From Isohypsibius dastychi (lineage: Eukaryota > Tardigrada > Eutardigrada > Parachela > Isohypsibiidae): a stretch of 45,665 bases of DNA. Position numbers and translations under genes: made by a program. Below are positions 24,601 to 35,446 of this stretch, piece after piece. The stretch is taken from assembly GCA_034696485.1 (NCBI GenBank), contig JAQIWT010000048.1, forward strand, positions 1 through 45,665, given 5' to 3'. The notes under the pieces were generated by a model. That model ran no database searches, was not told the DNA's origin, and saw only the letters and a list, made by a program, of their open reading frames with translations. Position 1 is the first letter of the stretch. Every line of letters starts with the position of its first letter.

Positions 24601-25275
24601 GCGTAAAAAGCGTATTAAATATTTATATTCAGTAATAACCATCAGATGTAGGGATACCAAGCGTTCAAGGAGCGCGAGCTGAAAGGAAAATCTGAACCCC
24701 GACTACCACATTTAGATTTCACACCAGGTAACCAAATTCAAGAAAATTTAAGAAAGATTCAAAAAACGAAACGTCTACTTATTTTTCGAAATTTGTCACG
24801 TGCTACCTGAAATAATCTATCAGTCTACTAGTCACCAATCATGTCTTTTGTAGAACAACTCTTTTTCCTCGCAAATTCGCAGGTAAAAACACCGGGCTGG
24901 AACTTTGCTTTATTACAATGCCAGTTAATCGATGAAATTTTCGTAGAACTGGTGCAGCGACTTCAGGCTCACGGATCTTCAAAGTCAAGTCAGAACAGGT
25001 GAGACAATAATCTTACTAATACGAACTTAGCATATTTCCATGACCCATCCCGCACATTTTTGGGATGGGATGCTGCGGACGTCGAAACATTTTAACATTT
25101 ACCAAACCAACCGCCGCCAAACAAAAACCACAAATCTGGATTTTTTACAGGAGCCCACAGTCCAGGACGCTTCAGAGTTATCGGCCCTCTTCAAAATTTC
25201 GATGAATTTTCGAAAGCGTTCTCCTGCCCTGTCGGATCATACATGAATCCAGTGACTAAATACGGAGTCTGGTGA
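21629..25275 (+). CDS. Neprilysin-like M13 metallopeptidase, copy B
   Basis: Nineteen coding exons: 21629-21660, 21722-22026, 22088-22115, 22174-22253, 22308-22361, 22448-22528, 22593-22731, 22784-23054, 23110-23369, 23423-23645, 23700-23750, 23811-23939, 23994-24153, 24229-24348, 24408-24598, 24652-24727, 24854-24882, 24947-24998, 25151-25275; 801 residues. Same type II topology and M13 domain as copy A: membrane helix about 15-37, [12 protein letters not shown], zinc motif HEITH (635-639), GENIADNGG, and a C-terminal Cys with final VW. Between membrane and catalytic domain it has an added stalk of roughly 50 residues rich in Thr, Pro and Val, likely O-glycosylated, which copy A lacks. Exon borders otherwise coincide with copy A, so this is a tandem duplication. 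Introns 22254-22307 and 22732-22783 exist only here; the latter has GC...TG ends. Confidence 0.92.
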
Positions 25276-25935
25276 AAGTTTTCTCCTTTGATCGGTATAA
25301 CAAATCTTTCACTCGACTCTTATTCAAGATTTAAGCGAGACTTCAAAAGTCACCCGTTTTAACGAAGTTTCTCAAAGACCTTTCAGATAGGGTCAATCTC
25401 TAAATGATGAGCAACCAAAAAGAAACTTGAGATGAGTTTATCAAATATTCAAACTTCATTATATATTCCATATTCTATTTAATAAATTCGTCAAAGCTCA
25501 GTCAGAAATGAAAGCACATTTAAGGCATATGATTTCCAGCACGGCCCCAATCGATGCATCTTTCGGCGTACAATTAGCTACACATGATCAGGCATTTCTG
25601 TTCAAGCCCAAAAACAAGCGTCCGTCAGCAGAATGATTAATGCAGCACGGTGCAGACAGACGGATGTAAAAGCTATAGCTCAGCAAGATATCGGGTTCGT
25701 GGGAACAACATAAATTAAAATCTCGTTTGAACAGTTCTAACCGGCTGCATATTAATTTAAGGACGAAAATAGCACAACTTTCTTATAAGCCAAAGACCGT
25801 AAGCTGCGCAATCATTTCGGTTCAAGAAAAAGAACATCACCTCAGCGAAATTTGCGTGTATTTAAATGAGAAAAAACTAATGAAATTATTCTATTGAATT
25901 TCATTTAAGCCCCGCGAAATAACCACGTTTCCGCA
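25276..25935. promoter_or_regulatory. Intergenic with TATA-like box before the orphan secreted gene
   Basis: About 660 bp. TATTTAAAT at 25859-25867 lies about 70 bp before the next start codon, a suitable TATA position for a short 5' leader. The rest is AT-rich and without a supported gene. Confidence 0.4.
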
Positions 25936-26647
25936 ATGTCAAATCTTAAATTTATTTTAATCGTAATGATCGTTTGTGCCACACTGGAATATGCGCGTCC
26001 CCAACAATTCGCCCGCACACCGACAACAGCAAAACAACCCACTTCCGGTGACTGGCGTCTCTTTGCACCGAGCCGAAATTCGGATTCGCAGTCCTCTTCC
26101 GGATCAGCCAGCTTAAACTCATCGGAGGAAAAATTAGTTGGCAAACAGCAAGAATTCAACACAGTGACGGCGATGACATCGAATATCACCCCAGCTTCGA
26201 ATTCAATGCCGATGGAAATGGCCGGCGATCCATACATGAAATATTTTGAAGCAATTGTCAACCGAACAGCAGAAAACATTTATCAACGTCTTCAGTCGAA
26301 CCCACTCTTTTCCACCGAGGGTAATAAAGAGAATATGGTTTAATCATTAAGCCTTTAATCAGTCTGTCAACACTTGGAGCTTGCAAGCCTACTCATTATC
26401 TAAACTCGCAAATGAGCGGATATGTGACAGTTCCCAGCCTGAAACTGTCAAAATGTTTTCTCTGACCGATCAAATAAAATCTGTGCTGAAGGGCGTCTTC
26501 GATGCAACATCTGGAACTCAGACTCAAAAGGTCAGGACCGTAACTCGACTGATGAAAACAGAGTTTGACGAACTAATGGGAGAACATGCTCGTCTTTCGA
26601 CCGGGGCTGAAACACGAATCTTAAAACAATTTGGAATGTATATTTGA
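25936..26647 (+). CDS. Small secreted orphan protein
   Basis: Proposed exons 25936-26320 and 26388-26647 joined by a 67-bp GT-AG intron; 214 residues. The N-terminus is a clear signal peptide (MSNLKFILIVMIVCATLEYA, cleavage likely just after). The mature part starts with a Ser/Thr/Gln-rich region, then a more ordered helical segment (GDPYMKYFEAIVNRTAENIY) with NRT as a possible N-glycosylation site. The second exon continues with helical, charged sequence (DQIKSVLKGVFDATSG, TRLMKTEFDELM) and has no cysteine framework beyond one Cys. If the intron is not used, the frame from exon 1 stops at 26343 with 135 residues. I recognise no family. It is either secreted or a prepropeptide, but no dibasic cleavage ladder is seen. 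Confidence 0.6.
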
Positions 26648-26839
26648 GCAACCATCGCAAATAGACTGCCAAGAAATCGTCAACCGAAACCAGACCTCGC
26701 TGCAACTGCAAGCAATCAGTATTCACACTCACTTATTCCAAATTTAAATTACAGCCGCAAAATCCTTCCCACCATGGATATTTCGTGCTTTTAAAATCAG
26801 GTCTTGATTTAACTATGACCATTTTTTAAGCTTTTAGAA

Positions 26840-29251
26840 ATGCGGCCAGCAAGAAAACTTGTCACAACCTGTGCTATCATCTTTTCATCCTGGATAACGG
26901 TGTTATGCAGCATCGATCACGAAAGGCTTTATGATGATTTGTTACGGAATCATAATAAATTAATTAGGCCGACGCGCAACGACTCGGATGTAATTACCGA
27001 AGTTTATATGGGGCTAAAACTCACGCAGCTGATTGATGTGGTGAGAAAAAACAAAAAAAACTTTCCATTACCTTATGAACAAAACGAGACCAGTCCATTT
27101 TAGGATGAAGTGGACCAAATTATAACGACCAGTGTATTGGTTTACCAGGTAAAATTAGCTGAAGCCAGTGCAATTTGCTCAAGTAACCCCGGAGAATTGA
27201 ACGAGTCATTTTATCGATGAATTACTTCCGATTTTTAGAGATGGAATGATCACAAAATGACATGGGATCCAGAGAAATACGGAGGTTTGACCAGTTTGGA
27301 CGTTCCCTGTGATCAAATTTGGTTGCCGGACATTGTACTCTATAACAAGCAAGTTAATGCACTTTTTCGAAAAAAATTATTTAAATTTCACAACTACATC
27401 CGCAGTGCTGACGGAAATTATCATATTACAACAAAGACAAAGGTCAGGATTACTTCTAACGGCGATATAGGTAAATCACTTTGTCATCTTCAATTCTGTT
27501 GTTGTAACATAATCTCGAAAAAACAGTCTGGGAGCCACCTGCGATTTTCAAATCGTAAGTCACGGTAGTCGCTTGTACATGAAATTCGAGTGCGAGCATA
27601 TCGGTTACAGGTTTTTCTTCTTCGACGTGCAATATTTCCCATACGTAAGTTAGCACAGAATTACTTCATTTGCAATGCTTCAGATGGCAATTTATTTAGG
27701 ACAAACAACAATGTGACATGAAGGTTTGTAATTTCTGAATTCCACGACCTCACAACTTACTACCATGAGCACGAAATAATACTTGTCACAGTTTGGAAGC
27801 TGGACCTACGACGGATGGTCGGTCAACCTCCTTCCAGTTCGAGGCTATGTAGAGGATAATACAAAAATATTGGTTGGAATGGATCTATCACAGTAAGCAT
27901 CAACAAACTCGAGATAGATAATCTCTGCCATTATGATGAAATTCTGCAATTATTCTTGATGAACAGATACAAGACAAGTATCGAATGGGATATTTTAGAG
28001 GTGACAAACATGACTCTGGCCGAAAAAAAGAATCATCGAGCGAAAAATCATATTCCAGGCATCGGCGAACCGACATCAAGTAATTTATCCCTGCTGCAAA
28101 GAACCATACCTGGATATCACATTCACGCTGATCATCAGAAGAAAAACCTTATTTTACACCGGTTCGTGAACAAATCTGACACCTTACCGAGTGATATTAA
28201 TTTTCACTTGCAAAATACAGCAAATCTAATCGCCCCATGTGTTGCGATTTCATACCTGACCATTTTTGCATTCTATCTACCTACTGACAGTGGGGAGAAG
28301 GTGACACTTTGTATCTCAATTCTCCTGTCGCTGACGGTCTTCTTTCTACTGCTAGTCGAGGTACCTCAACATTGGGGGAAAACCTTTTCAGAACGATAAC
28401 CCTAACTAACATTGCAGATAATTCCTCAAACCTCCCTGACCGTAAGTATGAAAGAACCGGATCTTGTAGGGGGAACAAACTTGTTTTGCTACAGATATCG
28501 TTGATCGGGAAATACCTCCTATTCACCATGTGCATGGTCACGCTCAGCATCGTAGCTTCAATTCTAATATCCAATTTTCATGTGAGATATCAGAGTACCA
28601 TAAATTTGGAGTAAAACAATATATCTGGTTACACAGCTCCGAACGTCATACACTCACAGGATGCCCTCGTGGATACGAAAGGTTTTCATGGAAATACTGC
28701 CACCGATTCTGGGGGTTACCCGCCCTAGCCTCAAACACCAAGAACAAAGCAAAATTCGTCCTTCGCCATCCGACTATTCAACTGACACTCAATTCGAGCT
28801 TGAAAGAATCGCAGATAATCCGTCTTTCGAAGGATACTGCGATTTTGAATTCTCCGACTATTTTCTGGATCATGAGATGGGAGACAAATACGGAAAACTT
28901 CGGAAGGATATCCAAAAAATTGTAGATAGCGTTAATTTCATTGCGGAAAACGTGGAAAATACTGCCGAGCTTGAAAAGGTCATCAAAACCAGAAATCCAG
29001 AATCATTTTGTTAAATAAAGTTAAAATTTCAGGAAGTCCAAGACTGGAAATACGTCGCTCTAGTACTAGATCGGCTGTTCCTATGGATTTTCTCACTAGC
29101 TTGCCTCACGGGAACCTGCGGAATTATTCTGACAGCTCCATCACTCTACGACCAGACCAAGCCTATTCCAGAGGTCTGCGAAACACCAGCGGTCAAAGGA
29201 AGTGACCAAGCGTGGACTTGCATATTTCACTCATTTGATTTTCAAGACTAG
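26840..29251 (+). CDS. Nicotinic acetylcholine receptor-like channel subunit lacking the first Cys-loop cysteine
   Basis: Thirteen coding exons: 26840-27040, 27104-27148, 27239-27348, 27406-27470, 27527-27554, 27611-27644, 27700-27723, 27792-27892, 27967-28360, 28418-28441, 28495-28581, 28637-28978, 29033-29251; 557 residues, in phase. After a signal peptide come the extracellular hallmarks ([44 protein letters not shown]). Four membrane helices follow: about 290-307, 314-334, 343-367 and 492-518. GEK before TM2 argues for a cation channel. MPSWIRKVF starts the TM3-TM4 loop. The first Cys-loop cysteine is replaced: FKS is followed by FFFFDV, so position 152 is Phe, while C166 remains. The C-loop lacks the vicinal Cys pair, so it is a non-alpha subunit, and the segment before TM1 is enlarged and divergent. 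Intron 3 uses a GC donor (27349). Confidence 0.9.
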
Positions 29252-29428
29252 GATAAAGTTTTCAACAATTGTTCCTCATTATAGGATTAAAATCTCGGAT
29301 GTCAACTTATCGAGTCAAAAGCAGAAAATTATTAAAAAAACCGAAACGAGAATATTTTGGAAAAAACAGGAAGTGAAAAGTGGCGAAGAATACATCTAGA
29401 TATAAATTACTTCGGAGATGCCTTACTT

Positions 29429-31048
29429 TCAATTTTCATGCGTCCGGCACAACGTAGCATCAATCTGGCTAACTTGCGGCAATGTCAACATCAGCTTCCG
29501 ACGATAGTTCACATCCGCTTGAATTGCATTGTGCTCGAAATATACGGTCTTCAGTTTGGCGAGATCCTTCAGGTGGTTGACATCATCCCATTTTTCCAGC
29601 TTGTTGTTGTTGAACTGAAAGAACAAATATTTCAACGAAGGGGCTACGAAAGAGTATTTATCGCAACTAAAAATCGAAAAATCACCAGCAGCAGATGCGT
29701 TAGAAAAAAACAAAACGTTAGACCATACGGTCGGTACAGTACCCAAAATTCCTCCAGTTCGGTCAAATGGTGTATGTTCTCCAACCTCGGAATCTGATTG
29801 AGAGCAAGATCCAAAGTTCGGAGTTTATTCTGAAAAGACATAAGATCAAGATGTGAAGGCAGAAACAATAACCAAATGTGCACTCACGTTACTGTCAAGC
29901 CCCTCGATTTTAGTCAACCCATTTTCGCTGATATACAGCTCCGTCAAATTCACCAGCTTGTCCAAGTTTTCAATCTTCAGTAGTCGATTGCTCTACAGAG
30001 AGGAGATTTGAAAAACTACAAACTATATGACCGCGGAACGGTTCTTACCTGTAGGCTCAAAACCTGAAGTGTGATTAAATGATCCAAGTTTTCGATTTTG
30101 GCGATTTTATTCTTCCCGAGAAATAGCGAAGTTAGGCTGTTCAACCCTTCCAAATGTTCGATTGTCTGAAACAATAAAGGTAACTCCAACTCTTTGCGAT
30201 TCTGATAATCAAAGATACTCTAATCCTGTTCGAACCGAGCTCCAACATTTCCAGTCCAGATAGATGGTTCACATTCTCGATCTTCTCGATTCTGTTGTTC
30301 TCCAAAAAAAGCTTCTTGAGCTTATGCAGGTTCTGGATGTTCTCGATCTTGAGGATTCGGTTGAACGATAAATCAAGAATTCTAAAAATACAACAAACAG
30401 TCAAGGACTGTCCCGAATGCGCTGGCATACTTTCTAACACGAAAGCCGAATGATGTTACTCACTCAAGATTCACCAAAGTATCCAGATTTTCTATTTTCG
30501 TGATCTGATTATCATGGAAATCAATATCGCGCAGGAACGTCAAAGGTGCTAGATGCTGTATTTTGGTTAAAAGATTTTGCCGATAGCCCAGAGTCTGCAA
30601 AATTGAAAGCAATATTATAAAGAAAACTGTGATGTCCGTACTGCGAGTCTGGCTGGGCAGAGGAATAGATGATCGCTCTTCCTACATGAAAACATGAGTC
30701 ACATTCCAACAGTACCTGAAGCTTTTGATATTTGCCAATATCTTCCGGTATTTCTTTGACTTTCCCATGAGTAAAATCAGCTTCCTAAATAAAGAATTAA
30801 CGTAAACCCGAATGCCTTTTGTTTATGCTGCAAGGTTGTACCTCCGCATCTATATCCAGATGAACTTCCTCGACTTCGTCACCTCCTTCTGAATGGTGCA
30901 GATGGTGATGTGAATGCCCAGTATTCGCACTCAAAGAATCTTTATCTTGGTCATCCTTCTCAATTCCTGCAAAAACGATTGATCTGCAAAACGGAATCCG
31001 AGCAAATTTCTTGAATTTAAAACGTTTCGCACCTGCCGACTGGTCCAT
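29429..31048 (-). CDS. PPP1R7: Protein phosphatase 1 regulatory subunit 7 (Sds22)
   Basis: Nine coding exons on the minus strand: 31048-31033, 30966-30842, 30784-30716, 30594-30464, 30381-30219, 30165-30049, 29992-29888, 29829-29743, 29614-29429; 332 residues (human 360). After an acidic, His-rich N-terminal region (HSHHHLHH), the protein is a run of about a dozen Sds22-type leucine-rich repeats with the spacing L..L.L..N.I..IE.L..L, such as LKKLFLENNRIEKIENVNHL. The repeats end in a C-terminal cap (LMLTLPQVSQIDATL). Sds22 binds the PP1 catalytic subunit, helps its biogenesis and acts in mitosis and epithelial polarity. The gene is convergent with the channel gene (177 bp between stops) and divergent from BUB3. 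Confidence 0.95.
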
Positions 31049-31551
31049 TTTGGCAGCACAAATTATTTGGTGATCTGACAGAATCCAACGCAAAATGCCA
31101 CAAAAACGGGAAGCAGCCTGATTTCCGAATTGAGATGTTTTCAAAAGCGAAATAAATCCAGAAAGGATGTGAGAGTCATGAACTAGCGGAGCCGCTAACG
31201 AAAACGAACCCCCCATAGTGGCTTAGTCATCCCCCTTACTCGGATTTGTTGTCGATCGCTAAATTCATCCATTTTTTCAAAGCGTTGAATCGGAATTTAA
31301 TCCGGCGGTTGAAGAAGACGTCGAACACGCAAAGCCGTACCAAATTGATCTTGTACCTGGAGAAGACGGTGAGACATGATTTGAGCGTCTGTTGGTAGAC
31401 TTGATGTGTTAGATATCCACCCAGACATTTCTTTGGTGGATGATTCTGAATTTGGGTCGTCGTTTATGTATGCTTGCTATTTTATAGACTTTTAACCTGG
31501 TGTACTGGAAAAAGTTCTTGCTGACGGATTTATTGTGCTGCTGTGTCAAAA
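31049..31551. promoter_or_regulatory. Shared divergent promoter region, PPP1R7 and BUB3
   Basis: 503 bp separate the two start codons. It must hold both promoters and 5' leaders. No TATA box stands out, which fits housekeeping genes. Open frames in it on the minus strand are extensions of the PPP1R7 first exon region without support. Confidence 0.55.
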
Positions 31552-32780
31552 ATGCCAGAACCAGGGATGAGTGCGCCAGAACGGCGGATCCACGATCATT
31601 CCAACGACACGATCTCGGCAGTTAGGTTTTGTCCATCACAGTCCAATGGCCGCATGTTGATGGTCAGCAGTTGGGATGGGACAGTGAGAATCCACGATGC
31701 CGAACAGAACCTCAAAAGACATCAATTTGATATCGGGGAGCCCGTTCTGGATTGTTGCTTCTCTGTAAGTTCGAAATCCCACTAAAACGAATATTTGAAA
31801 AAACCCCCAGAATAATTGATTTTCTTGCATGTTCTCGCAATCATTTTTTTCACGAAAAAGTCAACTCGAATTTTTGCAGGATGCAACTCATGCTTTTTGC
31901 GGTGGACTGGATAACCACATCAAAATGTGTGATCTCAATAATGGAAAGCATTTCGCGGTTGGCAGCCATGATGATGCTGTGCGCTGTGTTCATCTGAATG
32001 CATCCCGCAACGTTATGACAACGGGTAGTTGGGATAAAACTGTCAAGACATGGGATCCAAAATCAAAAAACGTCCTTGTTCTCACCCAACCCGAAAAGGT
32101 TGGTCGAAACAGATGGCATGCGGTTGACCACGGCTCGAATACGAATTTTGTTTCGTATAGGTTTACAGTTTGACTAGTGTGAAAGACTACCTGATCGTCG
32201 GCACGAAAGACAGAAAGATATGGATTTGGGATTTGCGCAACACCAACGAGCCAATTCAAAAACGTGAATCTAGTTTGAAGTACCAGACTCGTGCAGTCAT
32301 CGGTTTGACTGTGGATGACTGTTTCTCCGTCGCTTCTATTGAAGGTGAAATTTTTTTACCACCCCGTTCATTTAGAACCTAAAATGAGGTGTCAATATAG
32401 GTCGCGTTGCGGTGGAGTATGTCGACAGTGATCCCGAAATCCAAAAGAAAAAGTATGCCTTCAAATGTCACCGGCTGAAGGAGAACGGTGTTGAGATGAT
32501 CTATCCTGTCAACGCGCTTGCCGTTCATCCTGTTTATGGTACGATGGCTTCCGGTGGATCCGATGGAGTTATCAACATCTGGGATATCACTCATAAGAAA
32601 CGGCTCAGTCAGTTTAGTCGACAGGCTACCAGCATTAGCTCCCTCGATTTCAGTAAAGACGGTCGGTTCCTGGCCATTGGAGTGTCATATTTATTCGAGC
32701 GGGAGGATGTCCAGACGAAACCTTGTGAAGACCATGTCATTGTGCGAGCCGTTTCCGACCAAGAGGTTAAGCCGAAATAG
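31552..32780 (+). CDS. BUB3: Mitotic checkpoint WD-repeat protein BUB3
   Basis: Four coding exons: 31552-31764, 31880-32098, 32161-32344, 32401-32780; 331 residues (human 328). A seven-bladed WD propeller with blade ends SSWDGTVRIHD, GGLDNHIKMCD, GSWDKTVKTWD, GTKDRKIWIWDLRN and GGSDGVINIWD. The segment GRVAVEYVDSDPEIQKKKYA, followed by FKCHRLKE, is diagnostic of Bub3 rather than Rae1. Bub3 binds phosphorylated MELT motifs of KNL1 and brings BUB1 and BUBR1 to kinetochores. The ATG chosen is the first in frame; an in-frame GTG lies 9 nt upstream. It ends VKPK like the vertebrate protein. Confidence 0.95.
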
Positions 32781-33338
32781 AATTTTCAGATCAGCTTTGT
32801 TTCTTCTCCATATTCATGTGTGTGCGCGACATTAGAACACAGCACCGTGACCTTCGCGCCGAATTTTTTTAACATGCCTGTCTCACATATCCGTTTGTTT
32901 CTTTTCCAAGTTTTGAGCCGTCGTGGGTACTGACTACTGATGATTCCATTCTGTTTGGATATTTAATACGGGCGTACTCCACAGTCCACACTTAAACATG
33001 GATTTCTAACATCGAAGTTCACGAGCCTAATTATTCGGTAATTAAATACACCTGGACGATGTAAATTGTACAACATCATGTACCGTATTATAAATACCGG
33101 TGCGAGCTTGTATACGGCGAGCTTTGATCGCGTAAGTGGCGGAAGCGGATGTTACTAGGCTTATCTGTCGCACTATGGCCACGGGGGGGGGGGGGTGGGG
33201 GCATAACCGCTAGGTGGCAGCGAAAGTTCTTTGCGAGCAAGATTCATGTTTTTTGCTTTTGGATTTGTCTTGTTTTGTCTGTGCCGGAACCAGTCGCTTT
33301 CCATCCAGCATCCAAAGATATTTCGCGTTGTTTATGCG
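32781..33338. other. Intergenic, BUB3 to THOC3
   Basis: About 560 bp with the BUB3 3' end and THOC3 promoter. It contains a run of 13 G at 33183-33195, an assembly-sensitive homopolymer. An open frame runs into THOC3 from 33231; see the rejected list. Confidence 0.5.
33183..33201 (+). repeat. G-rich homopolymer tract
   Basis: Thirteen consecutive G followed by T and five more G, about 140 bp before the THOC3 start. It could form a G-quadruplex or be a sequencing artefact in length. Confidence 0.8.
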
Positions 33339-35330
33339 ATGATTAAAAACGAGAACAAACCTCCTGGTGCAACGGGCACGAAGGATCCATTGACGTTTCC
33401 TCACTTGATCATCGGAAGAAGTCCAGAATCGCAGGATTTTTTTGAAACCAGCACCAATAATTTTCGTCGCAACTTTGGATACAAAGATTTCGCAGTCCAC
33501 GGTGACAAAATCCACTGCTTAGCTTGGAGTAGAGATGGAAGAATTCTGGTAAGAATGTTTTCAGTCTTTGAAGCTTGCACAAGTGGCAGTTAATTTGGGG
33601 CAGGCTACCGGATCATATGATAAAACAATCGTTCTGTGGAGTTTTAAAGATCAAAAACTGGCTCGAGAATATTCCCTGAAAGGACATACTCACAGGTACT
33701 CATTCTGACGGAATTTCTTGATCGTGACATACAGTAATTCCGTTTTTCTTCCTAAGTGTCGATCAGCTGTCTTGGCATCCAACGAATCCTGATCAGTTAT
33801 TATCGCTAAGTTCCGACAAAACCATCAGGATCTGGGCCGTGAAACATCGAGCAACGCTACACATATTTTCGGTACCAGAAGATCCGATAAACGTATGCTG
33901 GGTGCCAAACGGCGAAGGATTCGTAACTGGTGACAAGAAAGACAGGCTGACATTTTTTCATATTGGACTGAAGCTTAGCTTTGAAAGACAGTCACCCTTC
34001 GAAGTGAACGAGATGATTTTTCGTCAAGTGGATGGTTGTACTTATTTATACCTCGCTGGCGCTCATCCTTCTGGCCATGGAGGCTGCTTGGAATATTTCA
34101 CATATAAGTATCCTGAGCTGAAGTCCATGTGAGTTCAGTTTGGGTTTGGAATAGAGTTGACATTAAATTTTTCGAAGATGAATGCGTTATGTTTTCGAAA
34201 AATTTGCGAAATCTAACTTTTTCAAGTTGATGTTTTACTTTAATTTTACTAGAAACGAGGTGAGAGTGTCGGGTCAGACACTTGTTGCATTGGATATGGA
34301 TCCCGAGGGAAAGTATCTTGCGATCGGAGGAAACGACTCAAACATCACTTTATGGAATCTGAACGGATTATTCCCGATGCCGGAAATCACTCGTCACAAA
34401 ACTGTGGTTCGCGGTATATCATTCAGCCACGACAGTCGTTTCATTGCGTCCACAACGGGAGAGGATGGTTATATCGATGTTGCATCAGTGGACACTGGGG
34501 AGAAGGTGTGGAGTTACAGCAGCGATGAACGCGAGAAAGAAACCTTGAGTTTGATTGCCGTTTCTTTTCATCCGAAACGCCATGTTTTGGCATGTGCATA
34601 CGATTTCAAAGACCGCCACAAAGAAACATCAATTATTCGCTTATTTGGAGTTACTCCAGCTTCTGATGTTGAAAAGCGAAAAGAGACGAAACCGGAAGCT
34701 CGAGGGAGATCTCGAGAGAGAGAACGTGAGAAAGAAAAAGAACCCGCTGGTGTTCGAAATGGAAAAGATGATCCGAAAAACAAAGACGCTGCAAAAGTTC
34801 CAGAAAAACCAAGATTTGAATCCAAGTTTTCATTTTTGAGACCAACGAAGGAGCAGCTCGCTGGGTTGGAAGAGCGTAAGGCCGCCCAAGCAGCAAAGGA
34901 TGCAAAAGCTGCAGCTGCTGCCAAAGCTAGAGAACAAGCGGCGGCGAAAGTGTCGACACGAATCAGCATGAAACCGGGTACTTCCGCCATTGAACAGCCA
35001 TCCAGATCGCGATTAAGAGAACCTATCAGACCACCTGGAGAAGCAGGAAGTGCAAGGTCAGCGATAGCTGCCACCGCATCCGCATTAGCCAACGCTCGTA
35101 TCAGTTCGCCTTCGAAAAAGCCGGAAGAAAAAAGCTCTCAGCGATCTTCCTCAACTTCCCGGCAGTTGTCGGCCTCGAAGAAGGAAGCTCCTCGGTCAAG
35201 ACCCTCCTCGGGCTCTCGAAAATCGGATCCTGAAGACGTTGGACCGGATAGGAAAAAGAGACGATCTGTACCCAGAGAAACTGACCTCAGAAATCGGAGT
35301 ACAACTAGCCGGAACGATCCAAAGAAATGA
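33339..35330 (+). CDS. THOC3: THO complex subunit 3 (Tex1) with long C-terminal tail
   Basis: Four coding exons: 33339-33548, 33604-33695, 33757-34128, 34253-35330; 583 residues against 351 in human. The first 370 or so form the WD propeller of THOC3: KIHCLAWSRDGRIL, TGSYDKTIVLWS, HSVDQLSWHPTNPDQLL, SSDKTIRIW, PINVCWVPNG, RGISFSHDSRFIAS and VASVDTGEKVW match the order and wording of the family. THO couples transcription to mRNP assembly and nuclear export. The roughly 220-residue tail is unlike vertebrate THOC3: an RE/KE-rich patch (RGRSREREREKEKE), an Ala/Lys helix, then Ser/Arg/Lys-rich sequence ending in KK. The tail is in the same exon as the last blades, so it is not a joining error. The start is the first ATG after a hydrophobic upstream frame that does not fit a nuclear protein. 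Confidence 0.9.
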
Positions 35331-35446
35331 AAGTCTCATTTGGTTTTCTTTTTTCCATGTACATTTCCGTTTCGATTTGGCACAGTACAAAATGTAAAAC
35401 AAAATGAATAATCATGTGGACAGAGATGTGAGTTGAGGTTTTTCGC

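Noticed and set aside
27555-27610. Reading through the intron to recover a cysteine (FECEHIGYR) for the channel loop
   Set aside because: The frame from the preceding exon meets TAA at once. Using an internal tag acceptor would need a 14-bp intron. The 56-bp GT-AG intron is far better.
33231-33338. Upstream in-frame extension of THOC3 with an earlier ATG
   Set aside because: It adds a hydrophobic segment (FGFVLFCLC) that does not suit a nuclear WD protein, and the later ATG gives the usual N-terminal length.
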